Counted from the stretch's first letter, positions 10,079 through 18,074 are shown. The stretch is DNA of 64,000 bases from Phocaeicola massiliensis B84634 = Timone 84634 = DSM 17679 = JCM 13223 (GCF_000382445.1 NZ_KB905473.1:388819-452818), one strand, 5' to 3'. Made by a program: numbers and translations. Notes: generated by a model from the letters alone, not told the origin.

Positions 10079-10573
10079 ATGAAACGACATTCTTTATTTT
10101 TACTGCTGATAGCATTTATGCTGATCGGTACTTCTCGTGTAATGGGACAAAATAAATCTGCTGTTGCCCCTGCTGATTTAAAAGGTATTTGGCAGATGTG
10201 TTTTTATGTATCCGGCGTTCCGAATACTCCCGGAGAGTTAAAGCCGAGTAATTCATTCAAAATCTTGTCTGATGATGGAAAGTTTACCAATATGACGGTA
10301 ATTCCTAACCATGGAGCTATTATTATTGGTGCGGGTACCTATAAACAGACCGCAGAGAATGCATATACAGAGCATGTAGAGAAGAATCTGCATTTACCTC
10401 AATTGGTGGGTTCAGACAATATCTTGGAGTTCGAGATGAAAGGTGGTGATGTAATGGTATTGAAGTTCTTTGTGAAAACAGATAAGGACGGCAATGATAT
10501 CAATTCATGGTATTATGAAACTTGGAAACGGGTGAAGATGCCGGCTGCTTATCCAAAAGATTTGGTAAGATAA
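10079..10573 (+). CDS. Secreted protein, DUF4488-like
   Basis: A 164-residue exported protein. Residues 1-24 are a signal peptide (basic MKRH, hydrophobic core, cleavage probably after RVMGQ). The mature part is a small beta-rich, lipocalin-like domain starting LKGIWQMCFYVSG and ending WYYETWKRV. This matches my recollection of the DUF4488 family of Bacteroides, whose function is unknown. ATG 10079 is preferred over an upstream in-frame TTG because it begins the signal peptide. It stands alone between two terminators. Confidence 0.75.
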   Translation: MKRHSLFLLLIAFMLIGTSRVMGQNKSAVAPADLKGIWQMCFYVSGVPNTPGELKPSNSFKILSDDGKFTNMTVIPNHGAIIIGAGTYKQTAENAYTEHVEKNLHLPQLVGSDNILEFEMKGGDVMVLKFFVKTDKDGNDINSWYYETWKRVKMPAAYPKDLVR

Positions 10574-10587
10574 TAAGTAGTTGGAAA

Positions 10588-10630
10588 AATACAATATAAG
10601 GCGGGCGAGAGTCCGCCTTATATTGTATTT
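10588..10630 (+). terminator. Terminator after the DUF4488-like gene
   Basis: A 17-bp perfect stem, 10588-10604 with 10613-10629, around GCGAGAGT. The arm ends TATTGTATTTT. Confidence 0.85.
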
Positions 10631-10706
10631 TGCACAATTCTTCAAAAAATGTGCTATTCTTCATCACTTTTATGGCTTTGGAAGAACAAAGATTAGAAAT
10701 AATCGT

Positions 10707-10714
10707 TAACTTTG
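10707..10714 (+). promoter_or_regulatory. Promoter -7 element (zeta-like kinase pair)
   Basis: TAACTTTG 33 bases before ATG 10747. Confidence 0.5.
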
Positions 10715-10746
10715 TCACCAATAACATAAAATAGAAAAGGAGATTA

Positions 10747-11322
10747 ATGTCTAAGCTTTATATAATAGCAGGTTGCAATGGGGCCGGAAAAACGACGGCA
10801 TCCTACACAGTGCTTCCCGAAATATTGGACTGTCGCGAGTTTGTCAATGCCGACGAAATCGCAAAAGGTCTTTCTCCTTTTAATCCCTCAAGTGTAGCCA
10901 TTGAAGCCGGCCGGCTAATGCTTAAGCGCATTGGCGAATTGCTTTCTGCCGGAGTCAGCTTTTCTGTTGAAACAACGCTCTCTACCCGTTCTTATATTAA
11001 TCTCATTCATCAGGCGCAAAGTCAGGGCTATAGTGTCAGTCTGATTTATTTTTGGTTGAACTCACCTGAATTGGCTATTGAACGGGTAAAGCAACGTGTT
11101 GCCAATGGAGGGCATGATGTGCCGGCGCCTATCATTCGTCGTCGTTACCGTGCGGGATTGGATAACTTCTTCCATATTTATATGTCATGTGTGGACTATT
11201 GGATGCTGGCAGACAATAGCTCTACACCGCGTGTTATTGTGGCTGATGCTTTTCGTTTGCGGGAAGAGCCACATATTTATAATCATGAACTCTTTAATAA
11301 AATCAGAAGTTATGTCAACTGA
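10747..11322 (+). CDS. Zeta-toxin-like P-loop kinase
   Basis: A 191-residue P-loop protein of the zeta-toxin/AAA_33 group. Walker A is GCNGAGKTT at residues 9-17. The segment FVNADEIAKGLSPF with the conserved Asp and the later FSVETTLST match zeta toxins, which phosphorylate UDP-N-acetylglucosamine and block wall synthesis. RVKQRVANGGHDVP fits the Arg-rich lid that contacts ATP. No epsilon/PezA-type antitoxin precedes it. Instead a 75-residue ORF overlaps its end by 11 bases. It could be a toxin with a downstream partner, or a housekeeping small-molecule kinase of the same fold; toxicity is not shown by the sequence. Confidence 0.8.
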   Translation: MSKLYIIAGCNGAGKTTASYTVLPEILDCREFVNADEIAKGLSPFNPSSVAIEAGRLMLKRIGELLSAGVSFSVETTLSTRSYINLIHQAQSQGYSVSLIYFWLNSPELAIERVKQRVANGGHDVPAPIIRRRYRAGLDNFFHIYMSCVDYWMLADNSSTPRVIVADAFRLREEPHIYNHELFNKIRSYVN

Positions 11323-11539
11323 AGAAGAATATAAGGAACTGAGCGAGAAATTGCGTTATGGTTTGGAACTGGCCGAACAGCGATTAATAGAAGAAACAGC
11401 TCGTCGTGAAGGGACGTTGTGTTATGGTCGTCCTGATGGAAAAGTGGTGCGGGTATCTGCAACGGAACTTTTGAAGCTTCGCCAGTCTGCCGGATATGCT
11501 TGTCCGGTTGGTGAATCCGAATCGGGCTGGAGACATTAA
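11312..11539 (+). CDS. Small hypothetical protein overlapping the zeta-like kinase
   Basis: A 75-residue acidic/basic soluble protein starting MSTEEEYKELSEKLRYG. It has a helical N-terminal half and the segment YGRPDGKVVRVSATEL, then a short tail ending SGWRH. It overlaps the kinase stop by 11 bases, so the two are co-translated. An in-frame ATG at 11285 would add nine residues. No family is recognised. The tight coupling to a zeta-like kinase makes an antitoxin or modulator role possible, but that is inference only. Confidence 0.65.
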   Translation: MSTEEEYKELSEKLRYGLELAEQRLIEETARREGTLCYGRPDGKVVRVSATELLKLRQSAGYACPVGESESGWRH

Positions 11540-11647
11540 AAGAATATTTTAAATAAAAATAAATTGGGGAGATGGATTAATCTTCCCTTTTTTGCTGCCG
11601 TATGTAAGCTCTCTCCCTGAAAATCAACCAAAAAAATGCTTAATTTG

Positions 11648-11678
11648 TTTGCCAGTTCGAAGAAAAGCCGTACCTTTG
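11648..11678 (+). promoter_or_regulatory. Promoter of the rplM operon
   Basis: TTTG at 11648-11651 and TACCTTTG at 11671-11678 with a 19-bp spacer form a full Bacteroidetes promoter. The 22 nt at 11660-11681 recur exactly at 30255-30276 on the other strand. Confidence 0.85.
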
Positions 11679-11685
11679 CAAGCCG

Positions 11686-11800
11686 ATTATTATCAAAAGT
11701 TTATAAAGAATTAATTCTTAGCGTATTAATAGTTCTTTGTCCGGGAACGGTTAGAGACGCTGGGAAGAAATTGTTTTTTAGTAGTTAACATTTAAAAAGA
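11686..11800 (+). promoter_or_regulatory. Structured 5' leader of rplM (ribosomal protein leader candidate)
   Basis: About 120 nt of untranslated leader precede rplM. It contains a palindromic AGAATTAATTCT (11708-11719), then AGCGT (11720-11724) pairing with ACGCT (11757-11761) around an inner GTTC/GAAC stem (11732-11735 with 11745-11748). This looks like an autoregulatory leader bound by L13. Ribosomal leaders of this kind are known in several phyla; I have not matched this one to a model. Confidence 0.5.
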
Positions 11801-11808
11801 TTTTAAGA

Positions 11809-12270
11809 GTGGACACTTTAAGTTACAAGACCATTTCTGCAAACAAAGAAACAGCTCAAAAAGAATGGGTTGTTATCGACGCTACCGATCAGGTCGTAGG
11901 CCGTCTCGGTTCGAAAGTTGCGAAACTGTTGAGAGGAAAGTACAAAGCTAGCTTTACCCCTCATGTTGACTGTGGTGATAATGTGATTATCATTAACGCA
12001 GACAAAGTTAAATTTACCGGAAACAAGTGGAACGATAAAGTTTACTTGAGCTATACAGGTTATCCCGGTGGTCAGAGAGAAATTACTCCTGCCGCATTGA
12101 TGAAGAAACCTAACGGTGAAGAAAAACTGTTGAAGAGAGTAGTAAAAGGTATGCTTCCCAAAAACCGTCTGGGAGCTAAATTGCTGGGCAACTTGTATGT
12201 TTACGCCGGAAGCGAACACAAGCATGAAGCTCAGAGCCCGAAAACAATTGATATAAATTCACTTAAATAA
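11809..12270 (+). CDS. rplM: 50S ribosomal protein L13
   Basis: A 153-residue large-subunit protein that binds 23S rRNA early in assembly. L13 features include WVVIDATDQVVGRLGSKVAK, the GDNVIIINADK block and GMLPKNRLG. The start is GTG 11809, as no ATG lies in frame before the conserved N-terminus. rpsI follows after 6 bases, the usual L13-S9 pair. Confidence 0.97.
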   Translation: MDTLSYKTISANKETAQKEWVVIDATDQVVGRLGSKVAKLLRGKYKASFTPHVDCGDNVIIINADKVKFTGNKWNDKVYLSYTGYPGGQREITPAALMKKPNGEEKLLKRVVKGMLPKNRLGAKLLGNLYVYAGSEHKHEAQSPKTIDINSLK

Positions 12271-12276
12271 TAAAGA

Positions 12277-12663
12277 ATGGAAGTAGTAAATGCATTAGGC
12301 AGACGTAAACGCGCAATCGCACGCGTATTCGTAAGCGAAGGTACTGGAAAGATTACTATTAACAAGAGAGACCTTGCAGAGTACTTTCCATCAACTATTC
12401 TTCAGTATGTTGTAAAACAGCCTCTGACTAAGGTCGAAGCTGCTGAAAAATATGATATTAAAGTAAATCTTTGTGGTGGTGGTTTCACCGGTCAGTCACA
12501 GGCTCTGCGTTTAGCTATCGCTCGTGCTTTGGTGAAAATCAATCCTGAAGATAAGAAAGCGCTCCGTGCAGAAGGCTTCATGACACGTGATCCCCGTTCT
12601 GTTGAACGTAAGAAACCGGGTCAACCGAAAGCACGTCGCAGATTCCAGTTCAGTAAACGTTAA
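12277..12663 (+). CDS. rpsI: 30S ribosomal protein S9
   Basis: A 128-residue small-subunit protein. It shows the S9 N-terminus ALGRRKRAIARVFV, the central GGGFTGQSQALRLAIARAL and the basic C-terminal tail RRRFQFSKR, whose terminal Lys-Arg reaches the P-site tRNA. It is co-transcribed with rplM. Confidence 0.98.
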   Translation: MEVVNALGRRKRAIARVFVSEGTGKITINKRDLAEYFPSTILQYVVKQPLTKVEAAEKYDIKVNLCGGGFTGQSQALRLAIARALVKINPEDKKALRAEGFMTRDPRSVERKKPGQPKARRRFQFSKR

Positions 12664-12689
12664 TATCCGGTTTTACTTAGAACTGGTTA

Positions 12690-12745
12690 AGAAGCGTTTA
12701 GTATCTAAACTGCCGGGACTCTACTTTGTAGCAGACTACCCGATG
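12690..12745 (+). promoter_or_regulatory. Structured leader before rpsB
   Basis: Two hairpins occupy the 133-nt rpsI-rpsB gap: GTTTAG/CTAAAC (12696-12701 with 12705-12710), and CGGG/CCCG (12714-12717 with 12739-12742) enclosing CTAC-TTT-GTAG (12721-12731). No T tract follows, so these look like a regulatory leader for S2 rather than a terminator. Confidence 0.5.
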
Positions 12746-12796
12746 GTTGGTTGAGATAAACAAAAAAGAAAGTAAACGATTTTAAAGAATAACAAA

Positions 12797-13639
12797 ATGT
12801 CTAGAACTAATTTCGATACATTATTGGAAGCCGGTTGCCACTTCGGACACCTTAAGAGAAAGTGGAATCCTGCAATGGCTCCTTATATTTTCATGGAACG
12901 CAATGGTATTCATATCATTGACCTCCACAAAACAGTTGCTAAAGTAGATGAAGCTGCTGATGCACTGAAGCAAATTGCAAAATCAGGAAAGAAAGTCCTG
13001 TTCGTTGCTACTAAGAAACAAGCTAAGCAGGTAGTGGCTGAGAAAGCTGCTTCTGTAAATATGCCTTATGTAATCGAGCGCTGGCCGGGTGGTATGTTGA
13101 CCAACTTCCCGACTATCCGTAAGGCTGTGAAGAAAATGGCTACTATCGATAAGTTGACTAACGATGGTACCTATTCAAATCTTTCAAAGAGAGAAGTTTT
13201 GCAGATTTCGCGTCAGCGTGCTAAACTGGAAAAGAACTTAGGTTCTATTTCTGATCTTACTCGTCTGCCGTCTGCATTGTTCGTTATCGATGTTTTGAAA
13301 GAAAATATTGCAATCCGCGAAGCTAACCGTTTGGGTATTCCTGTATTTGCTATCGTTGATACAAACTCAGATCCTTCAAATGTAGATTTCGTAATCCCTG
13401 CTAATGATGATGCTACTAAGTCTATCGAAGTTATCTTGGATGCTTGTTGCGCTGCTATGGCAGAAGGATTGGAAGAAAGAAAAGCAGAAAAGGTAGATAT
13501 GGAAGCTGCCGGTGAAAACGCTCCTAAGGGTGGTGCCGGTAAGAAGAAAGCTACTAAAGCTCGCATGGACAAAGCCGAAGAAGAAGCTATCAACGCTGCT
13601 AAGGCTGCCGCTTTCATGAAAGACGAAGAAGAAGCTTAA
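12797..13639 (+). CDS. rpsB: 30S ribosomal protein S2
   Basis: A 280-residue small-subunit protein. The N-terminus TLLEAGCHFGHLKRKWNP and the segment VIERWPGGMLTNFPTIR are diagnostic. The C-terminal 45 residues are an Ala/Lys/Glu-rich extension beyond the usual 240-residue core. It precedes tsf, as in most bacteria, but a long hairpin separates the two. Confidence 0.98.
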   Translation: MSRTNFDTLLEAGCHFGHLKRKWNPAMAPYIFMERNGIHIIDLHKTVAKVDEAADALKQIAKSGKKVLFVATKKQAKQVVAEKAASVNMPYVIERWPGGMLTNFPTIRKAVKKMATIDKLTNDGTYSNLSKREVLQISRQRAKLEKNLGSISDLTRLPSALFVIDVLKENIAIREANRLGIPVFAIVDTNSDPSNVDFVIPANDDATKSIEVILDACCAAMAEGLEERKAEKVDMEAAGENAPKGGAGKKKATKARMDKAEEEAINAAKAAAFMKDEEEA

Positions 13640-13647
13640 TATACTAT

Positions 13648-13720
13648 AGTTGAGAGTTGAGAGTTGAAAGTTGAGAGTTACGATATGCAATTCTCAACTC
13701 TCTGTTCTCAACTCTCAACT
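13648..13720 (+). repeat. Long inverted repeat of GAGAGTTGA units between rpsB and tsf
   Basis: Tandem TTGAGAG/TTGAAAG units at 13648-13680 are matched by the reverse complement at 13689-13720, giving a roughly 32-nt imperfect stem with an 8-9 nt loop. No T tract follows. It may act as a dispersed repeat, a processing site or an attenuator within the S2-EF-Ts transcript. Confidence 0.7.
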
Positions 13721-13762
13721 GCTTTTAAAGATATTATTAACAAATTAAAATAAAGGAATATT

Positions 13763-14752
13763 ATGGCTGTAACTATGGCTGAAATTACCAAGCTTCGTAA
13801 AATTAGTGGAGCTGGTATGATGGACTGCAAAAACGCTTTGACTGAAGCTAATGGCGATATCGATAAAGCAATGGAAATTATCCGTAAAAAAGGACAGGCT
13901 GTTGCTGCAAAACGTTCTGACCGTGAAGCATCAGAAGGTTGTGTATTGGCTAAATCAACAGGTCAATTCGCTGCAATCATTGCATTGAAGTGCGAAACAG
14001 ACTTTGTTGCCAAGAATGCTGATTTCGTTGCTTTGACTCAGGCTATTCTGGACGCTGCTGTGGCCAACAAATGTAAGACTTTGGATGAAGTAAAGGCATT
14101 GCCGTTGGGCAACGGTACTGTACAGGATGCTGTAACTGACCGTAGCGGTATTACCGGTGAAAAGATGGAGTTGGACGGCTACAATGTAGTTGAAGGAGCT
14201 TATACTTCTATCTATAACCACCAAGGAAACAACCAGCTTTGTACTATCGTGGCTATGAATAAGGAAGCAGAAGCAGCTGCTCACGGAGTAGCTATGCAGA
14301 TTGCAGCTATGAACCCTATTGCAATTGACGAAGCAGGTGTTCCCGAATCAGTGAAGGAAGCTGAAATTCAGGTTGCCATCGATAAGACTAAGAAAGAACA
14401 AGTGGACAAGGCTGTTGAAGCTGCTTTGAAGAAAGCCGGTATCAACCCTGCGCATGTAGACAGTGAAGAACACATGGAAAGCAATAAGGCTAAGGGATGG
14501 ATTACCGATGAAGACATTGCTAAGGCTAAGGAAATCATTGCCACTGTTTCTGCAGAGAAATCTGCTAACTTACCCGAAGCTATGATTCAGAACATTGCTA
14601 AAGGTCGTTTGGGCAAGTTCTTGAAAGAAGTTTGCTTGTTGAACCAGGAAGACATTATGGACGGCAAGAAAACTGTAAGAGAAGTGCTGAAAGAAATCGA
14701 TCCTGAATTGCAGATCGTTGCTTTCAAACGTTTCACTTTGCGTGCTGAATAA
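13763..14752 (+). CDS. tsf: Elongation factor Ts
   Basis: A 329-residue guanine-nucleotide exchange factor that reloads EF-Tu with GTP. The N-terminal UBA-like domain carries KLRKISGAGMMDCKNALTEA, and the core has KCETDFVAKN, the motif that contacts EF-Tu. It is longer than the E. coli protein because of an insertion in the second half of the core, common in Bacteroidetes. MAVTMAEI offers two starts; the first has better spacing. It ends the rplM-rpsI-rpsB-tsf group. Confidence 0.97.
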   Translation: MAVTMAEITKLRKISGAGMMDCKNALTEANGDIDKAMEIIRKKGQAVAAKRSDREASEGCVLAKSTGQFAAIIALKCETDFVAKNADFVALTQAILDAAVANKCKTLDEVKALPLGNGTVQDAVTDRSGITGEKMELDGYNVVEGAYTSIYNHQGNNQLCTIVAMNKEAEAAAHGVAMQIAAMNPIAIDEAGVPESVKEAEIQVAIDKTKKEQVDKAVEAALKKAGINPAHVDSEEHMESNKAKGWITDEDIAKAKEIIATVSAEKSANLPEAMIQNIAKGRLGKFLKEVCLLNQEDIMDGKKTVREVLKEIDPELQIVAFKRFTLRAE

Positions 14753-14804
14753 TATTCATGAGAAAGCCCTTGGCGCAGTTCTCTGTTACGAGGGTTATAT
14801 GGTA

Positions 14805-14836
14805 GGAAAGAGGGTGCGCACCCTCTTTCCTTTTTT
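14805..14836 (+). terminator. Terminator after tsf
   Basis: Perfect 13-bp arms, GGAAAGAGGGTGC (14805-14817) and GCACCCTCTTTCC (14818-14830), directly abut and are followed by six T. The convergent SUI1 gene ends at 14835, so the T tract overlaps its last codon. Confidence 0.88.
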
Positions 14837-15173
14837 ATTTTGTCTGTGTATATCCTTCTGCTTTCAGCAGCTCGATAATCCGCTGTTTGAACTCTCCTTG
14901 AATGATGATTTCTCCATCTTTCACAGAACCTCCCACACCACATTTGGTCTTGAGCAACTTGCCCAATTCTTTCAGGTCATTTTCAGTCCCTATAAATCCA
15001 TTGACAAGGGTAACAGTTTTGCCTCCCCGGCCTTTCTTCTCGATGCTGACACGCAATTTCTGCTGCTTCTTATCCGGAGTGGCTGTCTCTTCTTCTTCAC
15101 CGTGCTCATAGTTGAAATCAGGATTTGTTGAATACACCACATTCAGACGCTCTTTCCAATCGTTATTTTTCAT
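14835..15173 (-). CDS. SUI1/YciH translation initiation factor-like protein
   Basis: A 112-residue protein of the SUI1/eIF1 fold. The C-terminal 80 residues carry the family core VTLVNGFIGTENDLKELGK, CGVGGSVKDGEIIIQG and the end LLKAEGY. Bacterial YciH is thought to influence start-codon selection and to restrain translation under stress; the exact role here is unknown. The start is ATG at 15171-15173. An upstream extension of the frame is rejected because the promoter element at 15198 lies inside it. Confidence 0.9.
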   Translation of the reverse strand: MKNNDWKERLNVVYSTNPDFNYEHGEEEETATPDKKQQKLRVSIEKKGRGGKTVTLVNGFIGTENDLKELGKLLKTKCGVGGSVKDGEIIIQGEFKQRIIELLKAEGYTQTK

Positions 15174-15197
15174 GTGAATTTTGCTTAAATGAGTGGT

Positions 15198-15205
15198 CAA
15201 AGATA
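15198..15205 (-). promoter_or_regulatory. Promoter -7 element (SUI1 gene)
   Basis: TATCTTTG on the minus strand, 24 bases before ATG 15173. It lies back to back with the rex promoter at 15250. Confidence 0.6.
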
Positions 15206-15249
15206 CTACATTTTTTATTCTCAAAAGGCAGTGGTAACAAATAAAAGTG

Positions 15250-15257
15250 TACTTTTG
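15250..15257 (+). promoter_or_regulatory. Promoter -7 element (rex operon)
   Basis: TACTTTTG, 33 bases before rex. Confidence 0.6.
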
Positions 15258-15290
15258 CACATTACCTAATGATAATGCCAATAGAAACAG

Positions 15291-15941
15291 ATGGATATAC
15301 GTATGCATAAATTCTCAGATAAAGTGCCTGAGCCTACTTTGCGCAGACTTCCTTGGTATCTTTCTAATGTCAAGCTGATGAAAGAGAGAGGAGAAACGTA
15401 TGTGTCTTCTACCCAGATATCCAAGCAGATTAATATAGATGCGTCTCAGATAGCGAAAGATCTTTCGTATGTCAATATATCCGGCCGTACTCGTGTGGGC
15501 TATGAAATAGATGCTCTGATAGAAGTGTTGGAACGTTTTTTGGGCTTTACGCACATGCATAAAGCATTTTTGTTCGGGGTAGGTAGCCTGGGAGGAGCGT
15601 TGCTGCGCGATTCGGGTCTTCACCATTTCGGGTTGGAGATAGCAGGTGCTTTTGATGTGAACCCTGACATTGTGGGAACTGAAATTAATGGTATCCCTAT
15701 TTATCATTCCGATGACTTTGAACAGATGATGAAAAAATATAATGTCAATATAGGAGTTCTGACTGTACCTATCAATATAGCACAGGAGATAACGGATAAG
15801 ATGGTATCGGGCGGAATTAAAGCTGTTTGGAATTTTACTCCGTTCCGTATTCGTGTTCCCGAAGATATTGTAGTGCAGAATACTTCACTGTATGCTCATC
15901 TGGCTGTGATGTTTAACCGTTTAAATGTAAATCAGGACTAA
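15291..15941 (+). CDS. rex: Redox-sensing transcriptional repressor Rex
   Basis: A 216-residue dimeric repressor that senses the NADH/NAD+ ratio. Residues about 10-80 are the winged helix (EPTLRRLPWYL, SSTQISKQINIDASQIAKDL), and residues 90-200 are the Rossmann domain with GVGSLGGALL binding NAD(H) and the conserved FDVNPDIVG. It would control fermentation and anaerobic respiration genes. An alternative start lies at codon 5. It heads an operon with an FAH-family gene 6 bases downstream and ispF. No obvious Rex operator was seen at its own promoter. Confidence 0.95.
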   Translation: MDIRMHKFSDKVPEPTLRRLPWYLSNVKLMKERGETYVSSTQISKQINIDASQIAKDLSYVNISGRTRVGYEIDALIEVLERFLGFTHMHKAFLFGVGSLGGALLRDSGLHHFGLEIAGAFDVNPDIVGTEINGIPIYHSDDFEQMMKKYNVNIGVLTVPINIAQEITDKMVSGGIKAVWNFTPFRIRVPEDIVVQNTSLYAHLAVMFNRLNVNQD

Positions 15942-15947
15942 AATTAT

Positions 15948-16565
15948 ATGAAGATATTAGCCGTAGGTATGAATTATGTGGCTCATTGCCAAGAGTTGCA
16001 TGCCAATGAAAACTTACCGAAGGAACCGGTCATTTTTATGAAGCCCGATTCTGCGTTGCTTAAAGACAGCAAGCCTTTTTTTATCCCGGATTTCTCTCGG
16101 CAGGTAGATTATGAAACAGAACTGGTGGTTCGTATCAACCGTTTGGGAAAAAACATAGCCGAACGATTTGCGCATCGTTATTATGATGCGGTGACGGTGG
16201 GGATTGACTTTACGGCACGTGACCTTCAGCGTCGGTTTCGCGAAGAGGGAAAACCGTGGGAGTTATGCAAGGGCTTTGATAATTCGGCTGTTATCGGAGA
16301 TTTTGTATCGGTGAATAAGTTCAAGGATATTCAGAATTTGAAGTTCCATTTGGACATTGACGGCAATACGGTGCAGCAGGGTAATACGGCAGATATGCTT
16401 TTTAAGGTGGACGAAATCATTGCGTACGTCAGCCGTTTCTTCACATTAAAGATAGGAGACCTGTTGTTTACCGGTACACCGGTAGGAGTAGGACCGGTCA
16501 GTGTCGGCCAGCATTTACAAGGTTATCTGGAAGAAGAAAAACTATTAGATTTCTATGTAAGATGA
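15948..16565 (+). CDS. Fumarylacetoacetate hydrolase-family protein
   Basis: A 205-residue cytosolic enzyme of the FAH superfamily, which cleaves or decarboxylates 2-oxo acids using Mg2+ or Mn2+. It starts directly in the catalytic domain (MKILAVGMNYVAH). Metal-binding acids lie in DYETELVVRI and VGIDFTARDLQ, and the C-terminal FTGTPVGVGPV is a family hallmark. The likely activity is oxaloacetate tautomerase/decarboxylase or acylpyruvase type, judged from its small size, but the substrate is not determined. Its stop overlaps ispF by 4 bases. Confidence 0.88.
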   Translation: MKILAVGMNYVAHCQELHANENLPKEPVIFMKPDSALLKDSKPFFIPDFSRQVDYETELVVRINRLGKNIAERFAHRYYDAVTVGIDFTARDLQRRFREEGKPWELCKGFDNSAVIGDFVSVNKFKDIQNLKFHLDIDGNTVQQGNTADMLFKVDEIIAYVSRFFTLKIGDLLFTGTPVGVGPVSVGQHLQGYLEEEKLLDFYVR

Positions 16566-17038
16566 AAATAAGAGTAGGATTTGGATTTGACGTACATCAG
16601 TTGGTGCCGGGGCGTGAACTGTGGCTGGGAGGGATAAAGTTTGAACATGAATTGGGGCTATTGGGCCATTCGGATGCCGACGTACTGATTCATGCCATTT
16701 GCGATGCTTTGCTTGGAGCTGCCAACATGCGTGATATCGGCTATCATTTTCCCGATACGGCAGGTGAGTTTAAGAATATAGATAGTAAGATTCTGTTGGC
16801 CAAAACAGTTGATCTGATTGCAACCAAAGGCTATAAGGTGGGCAATATAGATGCGACAGTCTGTGCCGAACGCCCGAAACTGAAAGCACGTATACCCGAG
16901 ATGCAGGAAGTCTTGGCCCATCTGATGAAAATAGAACTCGATGATGTCTCCATCAAGGCGACTACCACGGAGAAGCTGGGCTTTACGGGACGTGAAGAGG
17001 GTATTTCGGCGTATGCCACTGTATTGATAGAAGGGTAA
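16562..17038 (+). CDS. ispF: 2-C-methyl-D-erythritol 2,4-cyclodiphosphate synthase
   Basis: A 158-residue trimeric zinc enzyme of the non-mevalonate isoprenoid pathway. It closes CDP-methylerythritol 2-phosphate to the cyclodiphosphate. The signature GFGFDVHQLVPGR holds the zinc-binding Asp and His, followed by LLGHSDADVLIHAICDALLG, and KATTTEKLGFTGREEGI marks the C-terminus. dxr of the same pathway is at 26905. Confidence 0.96.
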   Translation: MKIRVGFGFDVHQLVPGRELWLGGIKFEHELGLLGHSDADVLIHAICDALLGAANMRDIGYHFPDTAGEFKNIDSKILLAKTVDLIATKGYKVGNIDATVCAERPKLKARIPEMQEVLAHLMKIELDDVSIKATTTEKLGFTGREEGISAYATVLIEG

Positions 17039-17109
17039 TTTTACACGTACGTATGAGCCTATACTGACGTACGTGTGAGGCGATGCATACTAACGTGTTT
17101 TTCTCCATC

Positions 17110-18009
17110 TCATAAAATCAATCCCAAGGTCAGTAATATCCCGAATAACAGCATGTTGCGCGAGGTTTCTCCCAATATGATGTTCAGCTCCTTGCCTTTG
17201 TTGATTTTCACCATTCGTTGCCAAGTCAGGAAATGGGGAAGAATATAGATTTGTGGTAGTATTGCTGCCCATATATGTCCGCTGACGGCAAACAAGAGGC
17301 ATAACCATGCGGCTGCCAATCCTAAAAACAGATAAAGCATACGCCCTGTTGCCGCACCCCATCTTACGACCAGTGTTTTCTTGCCGCTTAACGCATCCTG
17401 TTCCCGGTCGCGATAATTGTTTACCATTAACAAGGTGTCGATAATCATGCCACATACCACAGAGGCGATAGTGACATTCCATGTCCAGTCATGGCACATC
17501 ACATAATAGGTACATCCCACGGGCACAAAACCGAAGAAGATGATGACCAGTACGTCTCCCCAGCCATGATAAGCCAAAGGATAGGGACCGGCAGTATATA
17601 AAAAAGCAAACAGAATACACAGCAGTCCGACCGGAATCATCTCTGCTCCACTGTAAAAAAGCAGAAGGGTTCCAACCACACAGGCCAACATGGTGGTCAG
17701 GGCGATACCCCGTTTCATGGCTTCCAATGTAATCCATCCTTGTGCACATGCCCGTTCGGGACCCAACCGGTCTTCGCGGTCACTTCCTTTCAGGTAGTCA
17801 AAAAAATCATTGATAAAGTTGGCATCTATCTGCATCAGAAAAGCAAAAAGAAAACAGAGTATGGCGGGTACGATTTGAAACCATCCGTCTGCTGCTGCCA
17901 AGGCACATCCCAGCATGACGGGAACAGCGGCACCTGCCAATGTCTTGGGGCGTGCAGCCAATAGCCATGCCTTTATAGAATTTGTTTTAACAGTTTCCAT
18001 CCATTTCAT
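17110..18009 (-). CDS. menA: 1,4-dihydroxy-2-naphthoate polyprenyltransferase
   Basis: A 299-residue inner-membrane UbiA-family prenyltransferase that attaches the polyprenyl chain to dihydroxynaphthoate in menaquinone synthesis. The first Asp-rich motif is NDFFDYLKGSDREDR near residues 60-75 and the second is NNYRDREQDALSGKKT; about eight hydrophobic helices follow the usual pattern. Either ATG 18009 (MKWMETVK) or ATG 18000 (METVK) could be the start. The promoter -7 element ends at 18022, so the leader is very short with the first and more ordinary with the second. Confidence 0.92.
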   Translation of the reverse strand: MKWMETVKTNSIKAWLLAARPKTLAGAAVPVMLGCALAAADGWFQIVPAILCFLFAFLMQIDANFINDFFDYLKGSDREDRLGPERACAQGWITLEAMKRGIALTTMLACVVGTLLLFYSGAEMIPVGLLCILFAFLYTAGPYPLAYHGWGDVLVIIFFGFVPVGCTYYVMCHDWTWNVTIASVVCGMIIDTLLMVNNYRDREQDALSGKKTLVVRWGAATGRMLYLFLGLAAAWLCLLFAVSGHIWAAILPQIYILPHFLTWQRMVKINKGKELNIILGETSRNMLLFGILLTLGLIL

Positions 18010-18021
18010 ATTAAAGATGTG

Positions 18022-18029
18022 CAAAGATA
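18022..18029 (-). promoter_or_regulatory. Promoter -7 element (menA)
   Basis: TATCTTTG on the minus strand, 12 bases before ATG 18009. Confidence 0.6.
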
Positions 18030-18074
18030 AACAATTAATTCTCTATCTTTACTCCTCATTTAAAAGAAAAAGAC

